A stretch of DNA of 9,487 bases from Methanocorpusculum sp. (lineage in GTDB: Archaea; Halobacteriota; Methanomicrobia; Methanomicrobiales; Methanocorpusculaceae), in NCBI GenBank assembly GCA_029987235.1, contig DALTWF010000045.1:1-9487 (forward strand), given 5' to 3'. Under the pieces are notes generated by a model that had not been told where the DNA came from, did no database searches, and was given only the letters and a program-made list of their open reading frames with translations. Shown here in pieces: positions 3,959 through 9,487 of the stretch (positions within the stretch are counted from its first letter, which is position 1; each line of letters opens with the position of its first letter). Position numbers and translations under genes: made by a program.

Positions 3959-5806
3959 ATGGCGTCAGAAAAAGCAAAAAAATCCGCCCAGCCCAAACCC
4001 GATATGGTTCTTGCCGAGGAACTCGCAAGCAAACAGCGGGAAATAAGTGTCGCGGAATTCTTTGAGAAAAACAAGCATATGCTTGGTTTTGATTCTCCGG
4101 TGCGAGGAATCATCACCACTGTAAAAGAAGCAATAGACAACTCACTGGATGCCTGTGAAGAAGCGCAGGTTCTGCCCGACATTTTAGTTTCCGTGCGCAA
4201 AATTGGCAACGATGTCTTCAAAGTCGTGGTGGAAGACAATGGGCCGGGAATTATCCCGGAAAAAATGCCTGCCGTGTTTGCAAAACTCCTGTACGGCTCC
4301 CGGTTCCACCAGGTTCGGCAGACACGCGGACAGCAGGGTATCGGCATATCTGCTGCGGTTCTTTACGCCCAGCTGACCACCGGAAAGCCGGCCGTTGTCA
4401 TTTCACGTACTGATGCAAGGCGCAAGGCACACAAGATGAGCCTTACCATCAGGACCGAGAAAAACGAGCCGGAAGTACATTCCGATGAGGAAATCGACTG
4501 GATTTTACCGCACGGCACCAGAATCGAGCTTGAATTCAAATCAAGTACTGCCGCACGCAAAAAACTGCTTGAATACCTGAAATATACCTCGATTGTCAAC
4601 CCTCACGCACGGTTCCGGGTGGAACTTGACGATGAATCGTTCATCTTTGACCGGGTGTCGTCTGAGGTCCCGCCGTGTCCGGAATCCATCAAACCGCATC
4701 CATACGGTATTGAACTCGGCATCTTAAAACGCATGGCGGCAGCATGCGATTTGCCTGCAAAGGAGTTTCTTATCGACAGTTTCTCCCGTGTCGGTGAGAA
4801 AACCGCCGAGGAAATATGCCATACGGCAAAAATAGACCCGAAGAAGAAGGCATCCACTATTTCCCTTGCGGAACTGTCTCCGCTGCTTGACGCCATGCAG
4901 ACGACGAAAATCCCCGCACCGCCTGCATCGCAGTGTCTTTCGCCGATTACCGAGGACCTGATTGTAAAGGGAATGGAAAAGGAGTTCCAGCTTGATTTCA
5001 TCAAGGCACGCACCCGTCCGGGCAATGTGTACGGGGGTCACTCGTTTATTGTGGAGGCCGCAATCGGTTACGGCGGTAATCTGCAGTCCGAAGGACAGGC
5101 AACGCTTCTGCGGTTCGCAAACCGTGTGCCGCTGCTTTATCAGCAGGGGGCTTGTGCGATTACCGATGCGGTGCAGAACGTAAACTGGAAGACGTATGGT
5201 CTTTCGCAGCAGGGGCTTCCGGTCGGGCCGATTTTAATTCTTGTGCATGTTGCGGCAACAAATGTGCCGTTTACGAGTGAATCAAAGGATGCGGTCGCTT
5301 CCGTTCCGGAGGTTGAGCGTGAAATCACGCTTGCTTTGCAGGAACTCGGGCGCGATTTAAAGACGTTTCTTTCCCGCCGCGAGAAAAACAAGCTCGCTGA
5401 TGACCGTGCCCGCGCTATCTGTGCGGTAATTCCGTTAATTGCGCAGAAAGTCGGGGAAATCGTGGAGCTGCCGACGCCGGACACTTCGCTTATCGAGGGC
5501 CGCATTATGCGCCGGGTTGTTCTGAAAAAACGCACGGCAGGCGGCAGAATCAATATTCACATTGATAATTACACGACAAAGCCGCAGGAGATATCGCTTT
5601 ATGATATTTCCGGCGATTCTGCTGAGGATGCCACTGTTCCTCCGGCGTTTTCGTCTGAATTGGACGGGGAGTTTACGAAGGTCTGGAAATTCACTCTTGC
5701 CGCGGGTGAATTTTTTGAAGTGGAGTACAGTGGTCTGGGCGGCGGTATGATAGATATTCAGGGTGTTGCAGAAAACCTGAAAGTGGTGGTGGATTTAGAT
5801 GCCTGA
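3959..5806 (+). CDS. top6B: DNA topoisomerase VI subunit B (ATPase)
   Basis: ATP-binding subunit of type IIB topoisomerase VI, which with Top6A passes one duplex through another to relax and decatenate the chromosome. At 615 aa it belongs to the longer euryarchaeal type. The GHKL ATPase elements are intact: N-box E57-A-I-D-N61-SLDA, G1 box E92-D-N-G-P-G97, and the glycine lid GQQGIGISA (124-132). A helix-two-turn-helix region follows (about 245-315), then the transducer with GHSFIVEAAIGYGG (360-373) and the switch lysine in S-K443-D-A. Residues from about 530 form a beta-rich Ig-like C-terminal domain as in the Methanosarcina enzyme. The end overlaps top6A by 8 nt. Wobble bases go from mixed at the start to G/T-rich at the end. 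Confidence 0.97.
   Translation: MASEKAKKSAQPKPDMVLAEELASKQREISVAEFFEKNKHMLGFDSPVRGIITTVKEAIDNSLDACEEAQVLPDILVSVRKIGNDVFKVVVEDNGPGIIPEKMPAVFAKLLYGSRFHQVRQTRGQQGIGISAAVLYAQLTTGKPAVVISRTDARRKAHKMSLTIRTEKNEPEVHSDEEIDWILPHGTRIELEFKSSTAARKKLLEYLKYTSIVNPHARFRVELDDESFIFDRVSSEVPPCPESIKPHPYGIELGILKRMAAACDLPAKEFLIDSFSRVGEKTAEEICHTAKIDPKKKASTISLAELSPLLDAMQTTKIPAPPASQCLSPITEDLIVKGMEKEFQLDFIKARTRPGNVYGGHSFIVEAAIGYGGNLQSEGQATLLRFANRVPLLYQQGACAITDAVQNVNWKTYGLSQQGLPVGPILILVHVAATNVPFTSESKDAVASVPEVEREITLALQELGRDLKTFLSRREKNKLADDRARAICAVIPLIAQKVGEIVELPTPDTSLIEGRIMRRVVLKKRTAGGRINIHIDNYTTKPQEISLYDISGDSAEDATVPPAFSSELDGEFTKVWKFTLAAGEFFEVEYSGLGGGMIDIQGVAENLKVVVDLDA
5785..5793 (+). promoter_or_regulatory. ribosome binding site for top6A inside top6B
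   Basis: GGTGGTGGA lies 5 nt before ATG 5799, within the last codons of top6B. It supports the first ATG over the in-frame ATG at 5808 and points to coupled synthesis of the two subunits, which are needed in equal amounts. Confidence 0.5.
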
Positions 5807-6908
5807 TATGAGAGAAATTGATGCCGCTTCAAAGAAACGGCTGATGGAAATTGCAAAGGTATGGTATGATCAGCTTGATTCGGGCGAGGTTCCGACGATT
5901 ACGCTTCCTACCAGAACGAAGAACAATATCGAACATGATGCCGAGGCAAATGTCTGGAAGTACGGTGATAAGGCGTCCACGCGTGATGCGGGAACGGCTA
6001 AGTCTGCTATTCATATGCTGAAGATGGCGTATGTCATTGATTTCATCAAGATGCAGCTTACACAGAACCGTTCTTCAACGTTAAGAGAAATGTATTACAT
6101 CTCTGAGGGGTGGAAGCAGGCGGCGTTTCATGCGCAGGATGAGAGTAACTATCTGGTTGAGGATCTGGAAATTATCACGAAGCTTCAGCGTGAGCAGTTC
6201 CACATGAGGCCGGAAGAGGATGGTGCGTCTATGTTCGGGCCGCTTCGGGTGCGGGAGAATACGCGGCGGGGTCCGAAGCTGATTCATTGTCAGGATGATG
6301 TGGGTGAGGCGGGGTATAATATTCCGAATAATGTGGATACGGTGGAGCTTGTCGATCATGATGCTTCGTGTGTTATTGCTCTTGAGACGGGTGGTATGTT
6401 TTCGCGTCTGCAGGAGAATGGGTTTGATGAGGATTATAATGTTATTTTGTTCCATTTGAAGGGTCAGCCGACGCGGGCGTCGCGCAGGATGTTGAAGCGG
6501 CTGAATGAGGAGCTGAAGCTGCCGATTATTGTGTTTACGGATGGGGATCCGTGGTCGTATCGTATTTATGCGTCGGTTGCGTATGGTTCGATTAAGACGG
6601 CGCATATTTCGGATTTCCTTGCGACGCCTGCGGCGAAGTTTATCGGGCTTAAGCCGTCGGATATTCAGCGGTATAATCTTCCGGCGGATAAGTTGTCGGA
6701 GAAGGATGTTGAGGCGCTTAAAGCGGAGCTTACGGATCCGCGGTTTACGACGGGGGTTAATGCGGAGTTCTGGAAGAGGGAGATTAATCTGCAGCTGCAG
6801 ATGGGTCTGAAGTCTGAGCAGCAGGCGTTTGCGTCGCATGGTCTTGATTTCGTTACGAAGGAGTATCTGCCGGAGATGCTTTCGGAGGCGGGGGTGCTGA
6901 GGAGATAA
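5799..6908 (+). CDS. top6A: DNA topoisomerase VI subunit A (DNA-cleaving, Spo11-like)
   Basis: Catalytic DNA-breaking subunit of topoisomerase VI, homologous to meiotic Spo11. The winged-helix 5Y-CAP domain holds the nucleophile: TLREMYY (94-100), the second tyrosine (Y100) matching the Spo11 active residue. The Toprim domain has E196 in ALETGGMF and D248/D250 in FTDGDPWSY, the metal-binding acids. Its 369 aa fit the family. It overlaps top6B by 8 nt and forms an A2B2 enzyme with it. Codon use is extreme: the last 60 codons end almost only in G or T, with about two in C and one in A, giving a long arginine-rich open frame on the opposite strand that is an artefact. A perfect hairpin follows the stop codon directly. 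Confidence 0.97.
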   Translation: MPDMREIDAASKKRLMEIAKVWYDQLDSGEVPTITLPTRTKNNIEHDAEANVWKYGDKASTRDAGTAKSAIHMLKMAYVIDFIKMQLTQNRSSTLREMYYISEGWKQAAFHAQDESNYLVEDLEIITKLQREQFHMRPEEDGASMFGPLRVRENTRRGPKLIHCQDDVGEAGYNIPNNVDTVELVDHDASCVIALETGGMFSRLQENGFDEDYNVILFHLKGQPTRASRRMLKRLNEELKLPIIVFTDGDPWSYRIYASVAYGSIKTAHISDFLATPAAKFIGLKPSDIQRYNLPADKLSEKDVEALKAELTDPRFTTGVNAEFWKREINLQLQMGLKSEQQAFASHGLDFVTKEYLPEMLSEAGVLRR

Positions 6909-6960
6909 AGTTACTTTGTAACTACATCTTATTTTTGAAATAGTCCGGTTGCTTTTTTTT
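6909..6960 (+). terminator. hairpin and T-runs ending the top6 operon
   Basis: AGTTAC-TTT-GTAACT (6909-6923) begins one base after the stop codon, and T-runs follow at 6932-6936 and 6953-6960. This is the likely transcript end of top6B-top6A. Confidence 0.6.
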
Positions 6961-6969
6961 CTTCTTTTT

Positions 6970-7018
6970 GGCTTTCGTGGGGGAGTTAGTTAAGTCCAGC
7001 AAAGAGTGATAACGTACC
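6970..7018 (+). promoter_or_regulatory. shared upstream element, copy 3 (upstream of LSm)
   Basis: The block reads GGCTTTCGTG-GGGGAG-TTAGTTAAGTCC-AGCAAAGAG, then GTGATAACGTACC. It begins 112 nt before the LSm ATG, one base different from the spacing at top6B. It directly follows the T-rich end signal of the top6 operon. Confidence 0.65.
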
Positions 7019-7047
7019 TGCTATTTTTCCCTGACTCAAAGCGCACA

Positions 7048-7065
7048 GTTAATAATCATATAAAT
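7048..7065 (+). promoter_or_regulatory. putative TATA box region for LSm
   Basis: Two overlapping AT-rich candidates, GTTAATAAT (7048-7056) and ATATAAAT (7058-7065), lie about 17-34 nt before ATG 7082. Either predicts a leaderless or nearly leaderless transcript; no Shine-Dalgarno sequence precedes the ATG. Confidence 0.45.
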
Positions 7066-7081
7066 CCAATATATCTGTACT

Positions 7082-7315
7082 ATGGTTAGCAGTATCGTTC
7101 TTCCGATCAAAAAGGTCACTTCGCTGGTTGACTCTAAGATTGCTGTTGAAATAAAAGACGAGGGCTGTAAATTTGAGGGTACTCTTGTCGCTATGGACGA
7201 GTATCTGAATCTTCATCTGGAGGATGCTGTTGAGTTCCGTGCCGGCAGTAAGAGAAATCTCGGCACTGTTGTCATTCGCGGGAATAACATTTTAAGCATT
7301 GCTCCTCTGAATTAA
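7082..7315 (+). CDS. archaeal Sm-like (LSm) RNA-binding protein
   Basis: A 77-aa Sm-fold protein that should form a heptameric ring binding U-rich RNA, the archaeal counterpart of Hfq and eukaryotic Sm/LSm rings. Sm1 spans about 17-49, with F31-E-G33-T-L, D39-E-Y-L-N43-L-H-L-E-D-A; the usual MN of the loop is LN here. Sm2 is L60-G-T-V-V-I-R66-G-N-N-I (60-70), matching the IRGxNI RNA-binding turn. Many archaeal lsm genes sit next to the ribosomal protein L37e gene; here the partner is instead a winged-helix protein starting 1 nt after the stop codon, so the two are surely co-transcribed. That links RNA binding with a probable transcription factor. Confidence 0.95.
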   Translation: MVSSIVLPIKKVTSLVDSKIAVEIKDEGCKFEGTLVAMDEYLNLHLEDAVEFRAGSKRNLGTVVIRGNNILSIAPLN

Positions 7316-7316
7316 T

Positions 7317-7748
7317 ATGGCAAAGATTGATTATTCTGAGTTGGACGGTCGGGCTCTTGCTCTTATACGGTCCAGGAAGGGGGGTGTTCTTCAGAATGCT
7401 CTGTGGAAGGAGCTTGAGATAAGCAGCAGGGATTGTACGAGGCTTGTTCTGCGGCTTCTTGAGGCGGGTGCGGTTACGCGTGCGGAGGATAAGAATGGTT
7501 CTTCGAAGACGTACCGGATTTCTGCGGTTGCTGCGGAGAAGGTTGCGGAGAAGGCGGCGGTGATGGTGAAAAAAGGTGAGCCGGGGGAGAAGGAGGAGAA
7601 GAGTGAGCCGGTGGTGTTTAATCCGCTGCTTCTTATGGCGGGTGAGTCTATTGTGCCGTGTGTTGCGTGCAGTGAGGAGTGTAATGTTGCGGAGTGTCCC
7701 ATGCTTGAGGAGTGGGTGTACGAGCTTGCATTCTCCGAGTTAAAATAA
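7317..7748 (+). CDS. winged-helix protein with C-terminal four-cysteine motif, RPC34/TFE-beta-like
   Basis: A 143-aa protein. Residues about 8-70 form a winged helix (GGVLQNALWKELEISSRD, LLEAGAVTRAE, SKTYRIS) whose pattern resembles the winged helix of RNA polymerase III subunit RPC34/hRPC39 and its archaeal relative TFE-beta. A charged linker (about 71-100) leads to C115-x2-C118-x3-C122-x4-C127-P-M-L-E-E-W. In RPC34/TFE-beta a C-terminal [4Fe-4S] domain also has four cysteines, the last followed by an acidic-W motif, but with longer spacing between the third and fourth. I infer a compact iron-sulfur winged-helix factor that may act in transcription initiation with TFE-alpha. An alternative is a MarR-like regulator with a metal-binding tail. 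It follows LSm by 1 nt and precedes three T-runs. Wobble bases are strongly G/T. Confidence 0.65.
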   Translation: MAKIDYSELDGRALALIRSRKGGVLQNALWKELEISSRDCTRLVLRLLEAGAVTRAEDKNGSSKTYRISAVAAEKVAEKAAVMVKKGEPGEKEEKSEPVVFNPLLLMAGESIVPCVACSEECNVAECPMLEEWVYELAFSELK

Positions 7749-7804
7749 TTTTTTTTCGGGGGTGGTTTTTTTTATTGTCTGAATCGGGTGAGTGACTTTT
7801 TTTT
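7749..7804 (+). terminator. three T-runs after the LSm operon
   Basis: Eight-base T-runs occur at 7749-7756, 7766-7773 and 7797-7804, starting immediately after the stop codon. Serial T-runs of this kind are the normal archaeal termination signal. Confidence 0.6.
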
Positions 7805-7880
7805 GGGCGGTTTTCGGTCGGCGGGGTATTTTCGGGGTGAAAAAAAGTCGGTGGGTTTTTTTGGGTTTTGATTTGGGGCG

Positions 7881-7964
7881 GGGGACCCTGAGCTTCGCCA
7901 GCTTTGCTGGCGATAAGCCCGGGGGGTGGTTGAGAGTTTTGTTTATCACCAAAGCGGTGTCCCC
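7881..7964 (+). ncRNA. candidate structured RNA or leader fold
   Basis: GGGGAC (7881-7886) can pair with GTCCCC (7959-7964), closing two hairpins: GCTT-CGCCAGC-TTT-GCTGGCG-AT-AAGC (7892-7918) and GGTGGT/ATCACC (7925-7930 / 7945-7950, one G-U). An alternative extends the first hairpin with ACCC/GGGT (7885-7888 / 7924-7927). No known RNA family is recognised, and expression is not shown by the sequence. Confidence 0.35.
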
Positions 7965-7970
7965 TGCAGC

Positions 7971-7986
7971 CGGGTGATTTCACCCG
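7971..7986. repeat. perfect CGGGTGA hairpin
   Basis: CGGGTGA-TT-TCACCCG is a near-loopless perfect palindrome, 113 nt upstream of ATG 8084. As DNA it could be a dimeric-protein operator; as RNA it would be a fourth stem of the adjacent fold. It is followed by A-rich rather than T-rich sequence, so termination on the plus strand is unlikely. Confidence 0.4.
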
Positions 7987-8053
7987 AAAAAGCATTCCGC
8001 CGGTCCTGTCGCAGAGGTCTCTTATCTTCCGGGCAAACAGTCTTATGCAAATC

Positions 8054-8061
8054 ATTATATT
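8054..8061 (+). promoter_or_regulatory. putative TATA box for the 8084 gene
   Basis: ATTATATT centred about 26 nt before ATG 8084 places transcription start at the start codon itself. That supports 8084 over the in-frame ATG at 8045, which lies upstream of this box. Confidence 0.5.
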
Positions 8062-8083
8062 CTTTCCGCTCACAGTATCTCTT

Positions 8084-8509
8084 ATGACATCTGCAAATAA
8101 AGCCCTGCTAAATGTCCTGGATAAGGATGCAATCTGTGATGCCTGTTACAAGGAAATAAAAAAGTCGCTTGACGGGTTTGCCGATAAATATGATATGGTT
8201 TTTGATCTGTCTTTTTGGGATACCTGGGAGTTTGAGGCTATTGAGGATGATGATGTATTTACCTGCATTTATGAAGATGAGTCTTGTCGTGTTATGGTGA
8301 CTTTTCTGACTGATAACGGGTATGAGTTCACGTATGAATTTACTGAATTCATGTTTGAGGATGAATATCTGGTTGAGAAAGAGGTAGGCAATGGTGAGTA
8401 TTTCAGGAGGTCTGCAGAGCTCGAGGATAAATTCGGGGAGCTGTTTGATGAGGTTGTCGATGAAATCAACCGGATTGCCGGGAAATATTATACGAAATTT
8501 TCTGCGTAA
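8084..8509 (+). CDS. acidic hypothetical protein, 141 aa
   Basis: I do not recognise this protein. It starts MTSANKALLNVLDKDAICD and is soluble, with no signal peptide or membrane segment, and strongly acidic, with runs such as EAIEDDDVF and FMFEDEYLVEKE. A C-x2-C pair occurs near residues 18-21 (ICDAC) and two more cysteines lie mid-protein (TCIYEDESC). The centre alternates hydrophobic and acidic residues in a beta-like pattern (MVTFLTDNGYEFTYEF) and the C-terminal part is helical (LEDKFGELFDEVVDEINRIAG), so an alpha/beta protein is likely. The start follows from the TATA-like box. The gene is alone, with its own promoter and a T-run after it (8530-8535), and its neighbours are repeats and a toxin-antitoxin pair. 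T-ending codons dominate. The strong acidity might suggest a nucleic-acid mimic, but that is only a guess. Confidence 0.75.
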   Translation: MTSANKALLNVLDKDAICDACYKEIKKSLDGFADKYDMVFDLSFWDTWEFEAIEDDDVFTCIYEDESCRVMVTFLTDNGYEFTYEFTEFMFEDEYLVEKEVGNGEYFRRSAELEDKFGELFDEVVDEINRIAGKYYTKFSA

Positions 8510-8529
8510 TCAGGATGATAAATATATAA

Positions 8530-8535
8530 TTTTTT
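8530..8535 (+). terminator. T-run after the 8084 gene
   Basis: An AT-rich block ending in TTTTTT begins 20 nt after the stop codon, the expected position of an archaeal transcript end. Confidence 0.45.
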
Positions 8536-8575
8536 GAGTGCGGGGGGATTGTGAGTAACCGGCTTATGTATGGTT

Positions 8576-8613
8576 GTGCCCCGTTTTCTTTTCGGTGTTT
8601 TGTCGCGTGCGGG
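8576..8613. repeat. GT-rich direct repeat, left copy
   Basis: GTGCCCCGTTTTC, then T-rich bases and GTCGCGTGCGGG; it matches 9408-9447 over about 40 positions with roughly one fifth mismatched. It lies 55 nt beyond the 3' end of hepT. A related GTGCGGGGGG stretch occurs at 8539-8548. Confidence 0.55.
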
Positions 8614-8668
8614 CTGACGCTGTTTTTTTCCTGAAGATGCTATGAAAATGAGGGGGCAAAAATATGTA

Positions 8669-9019
8669 TTAACTGCTTAATTCTTCCCGCAGAAGTTTTT
8701 CTATTTTTCTTCTGAGTTGGGGGATGTCGTTTACTGCTGTTGTCCAGAGTACGTCGTAATCCACTACTTCATAGCCGTGGATGAGTACATTTCTATTTCC
8801 TACCATGGATGACCATTCGATTTCGGGGTGATGGTTGTGATAGTCACGGGTTAGTTTATTCGCCGCTTCACCAATTATCTCAAAGGAGCGGGTGAGTGCA
8901 TAGCGGTAGTCCAGTGTTTCGGAGTATTGTTCGTAACTTATTCGTTGGGTAAAGTCGATAATATAGTCAATTTCGCGGAGAATGTGTTTCAGCAGGGTGG
9001 TTTTTTCCTGTGCTGTCAT
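8669..9019 (-). CDS. hepT: HepT-type HEPN toxin (DUF86 family RNase)
   Basis: A 116-aa all-helical HEPN-domain protein, the toxin of an MntA-HepT pair. The catalytic RNase motif R-x4-H-x-Y is complete: R76-N-V-L-I-H81-G-Y83. The upstream helix SFEIIGEAANKL (45-56) is typical of the family. In the characterised Shewanella system the tyrosine of this motif is AMPylated by MntA, which silences the RNase. ATG 9019 is chosen because it overlaps the mntA stop as ATGA and has GGAG seven bases upstream (9027-9030); the longer in-frame extension to 9094 would lie inside mntA. Codons end mainly in A or C, unlike the co-located plus-strand genes. It should be co-transcribed from the mntA promoter. Confidence 0.93.
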   Translation of the reverse strand: MTAQEKTTLLKHILREIDYIIDFTQRISYEQYSETLDYRYALTRSFEIIGEAANKLTRDYHNHHPEIEWSSMVGNRNVLIHGYEVVDYDVLWTTAVNDIPQLRRKIEKLLREELSS

Positions 9020-9348
9020 GCGGTTTCTCCGGGTGCAGGGGTACAGGTGATTATGTCGTTTCTGATGCTGGACAGCAGTATGTCGTCTATCCATTTGCGG
9101 CTTACGAGGTCGACTTTGCGCTGAAAGAGGTTTTCTGTATAGTCACGCAGTCCGTTGAGGTTCTGCAGTGTTGCTTTTCCGGGGAGGAATGTGTAGAGGA
9201 GGTCGATGTCTGAGTCGGGGGTGTCCTGTTGTCTTGCAACGGAGCCGAAGAGGCTGAGGGTGTCAATACCGAAGCGTTCGCGTATCTCGGGGAGGTGGGT
9301 TTCGAGTTTTGCGAGAACTTCGGTCTTGATGCTCTGGTATTCAGCCAT
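9016..9348 (-). CDS. mntA: MntA-type minimal nucleotidyltransferase antitoxin
   Basis: A 110-aa minimal nucleotidyltransferase. The signature G35-S36-x10-D47-x-D49 (LFGSVARQQDTPDSDIDLL) is intact and the third metal-binding acid is D80 in RKVDLV, so the enzyme should be active. Family knowledge says MntA transfers AMP to the HepT active-site tyrosine, acting as antitoxin by modification rather than by simple binding. It is the first gene of the pair and overlaps hepT by four bases. A TATAAAA box lies about 20 nt upstream on the minus strand, implying a leaderless mRNA. Such cassettes are mobile and common in archaeal accessory regions; the flanking GT-rich repeats are consistent with that. 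Confidence 0.94.
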   Translation of the reverse strand: MAEYQSIKTEVLAKLETHLPEIRERFGIDTLSLFGSVARQQDTPDSDIDLLYTFLPGKATLQNLNGLRDYTENLFQRKVDLVSRKWIDDILLSSIRNDIITCTPAPGETA

Positions 9349-9365
9349 GGTTATATGTTATTTGG

Positions 9366-9372
9366 TTTTATA
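9366..9372 (-). promoter_or_regulatory. putative TATA box for mntA-hepT
   Basis: On the minus strand the sequence reads CCCTATAAAACC, a close match to an archaeal TATA box, centred about 21 nt before the mntA ATG. No Shine-Dalgarno sequence precedes the ATG. Confidence 0.6.
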
Positions 9373-9407
9373 GGGTATATTTTTTGTGCGGGCTTTTTGT
9401 GCGGTCC

Positions 9408-9447
9408 GTGCCCCGTTTTCCTTTTTGCTTTAGTCGCGTGCGGGGGG
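9408..9447. repeat. GT-rich direct repeat, right copy
   Basis: GTGCCCCGTTTTCCTTTTTG, then CTTTAGTCGCGTGCGGG; a direct copy of 8576-8613 on the promoter side of mntA. The sequence after it (9437-9487) resembles 8538-8580, so the repeat unit may be longer and rearranged. The window ends within this tract and no gene was seen in 9373-9487. Confidence 0.55.
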
Positions 9448-9487
9448 CAATGAGCCGGTATGCTTTATTCGCGTATGGGGGCTTGTG

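Larger units (their letters stand above)
7749..8083 (+). other. GT-rich spacer with hairpins upstream of the 8084 gene
   Basis: No convincing gene. Positions 7749-7885 are almost free of A and C on the plus strand except short A-runs. GACTTTTTTT (7794-7803) and AAAAAAAGTC (7840-7849) can pair. Two strong hairpin blocks follow (7881-7964 and 7971-7986), then a TATA-like box. Open frames here on either strand are low-complexity by-products of the base composition. Confidence 0.6.

Noticed and set aside
6081..6839. 252-codon open frame on the minus strand, arginine/leucine/isoleucine-rich
   Set aside because: It lies wholly antisense to top6A and results from the near absence of A and C at its third codon positions; composition is unlike a real protein and top6A is certain.
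7792..7977. 61-codon plus-strand frame in the spacer
   Set aside because: It lies in GT-rich DNA with T-runs and hairpins; no ribosome binding site, TATA box or domain.
7648..8073. 141-codon minus-strand frame
   Set aside because: Low-complexity Pro/Lys/Thr/Gln product of the GT-rich spacer read on the A/C strand; it also overlaps the end of the winged-helix gene.
8045..8083. Upstream ATG extending the acidic protein by 13 residues
   Set aside because: The TATA-like box at 8054-8061 lies after this ATG, so a transcript from it would start at 8084; the extra residues are hydrophobic translation of the promoter.
9229..9453. 74-codon plus-strand frame at the right end
   Set aside because: It is antisense to the start and promoter of mntA and has no recognisable features.

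Overview
The window looks like chromosomal DNA of a methanogenic euryarchaeon. It carries both subunits of topoisomerase VI, a type II topoisomerase found mainly in archaea, plus an archaeal Sm-like protein, RNase P protein component 4 (Rpp21/Rpr2 type), a catalytic-subunit-only ferredoxin:thioredoxin reductase, and TATA-like boxes lying about 20-38 nt upstream of start codons. Near-balanced GC and the gene set point to class Methanomicrobia, perhaps Methanomicrobiales such as Methanocorpusculum; that placement is inference.

Positions 1-651 hold no confident gene. They contain three strongly foldable inverted-repeat structures (61-198, 236-310, 433-475), a 22-nt direct repeat (323-344 and 383-404) and a possible partial minus-strand reading frame running off the left edge. 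Positions 652-3829 are a tight plus-strand run: purN (purine synthesis), rnp4 (RNase P protein), a YhbY/CRM-domain RNA-binding gene that seems to start with AUA, def-like peptide deformylase with an altered metal motif, a ferredoxin:thioredoxin reductase catalytic subunit and a radical SAM enzyme. Positions 3959-6908 are the top6B-top6A operon. Positions 7082-7748 pair an Sm-like protein with a winged-helix protein that ends in a four-cysteine motif resembling RPC34/TFE-beta. After a GT-rich, hairpin-containing spacer, 8084-8509 encodes an acidic orphan protein. The minus strand at 8669-9348 carries a complete MntA-HepT (MNT/HEPN) toxin-antitoxin pair lying between two copies of a GT-rich direct repeat.

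The main candidate for something undescribed is a ~49-nt element found three times (530-577, 3846-3895, 6970-7018). Each copy sits 112-122 nt upstream of the first start codon of a transcription unit (purN, top6B, LSm). Its 5' half is G/T-rich and its 3' half A/C-rich. It marks the points where the plus strand switches from the G/T-rich 3' end of one unit (for purN, from the upstream spacer) to the A/C-rich start of the next. Wobble positions also drift from A/C to G/T along the units. Together these suggest a shared punctuation or upstream promoter element for housekeeping operons.

The first two units join RNA processing and translation (RNase P, YhbY, deformylase), redox and radical chemistry (FTR, radical SAM), purine synthesis and DNA topology. 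The third pairs RNA binding with a probable basal-transcription-type factor. The right end looks accessory.
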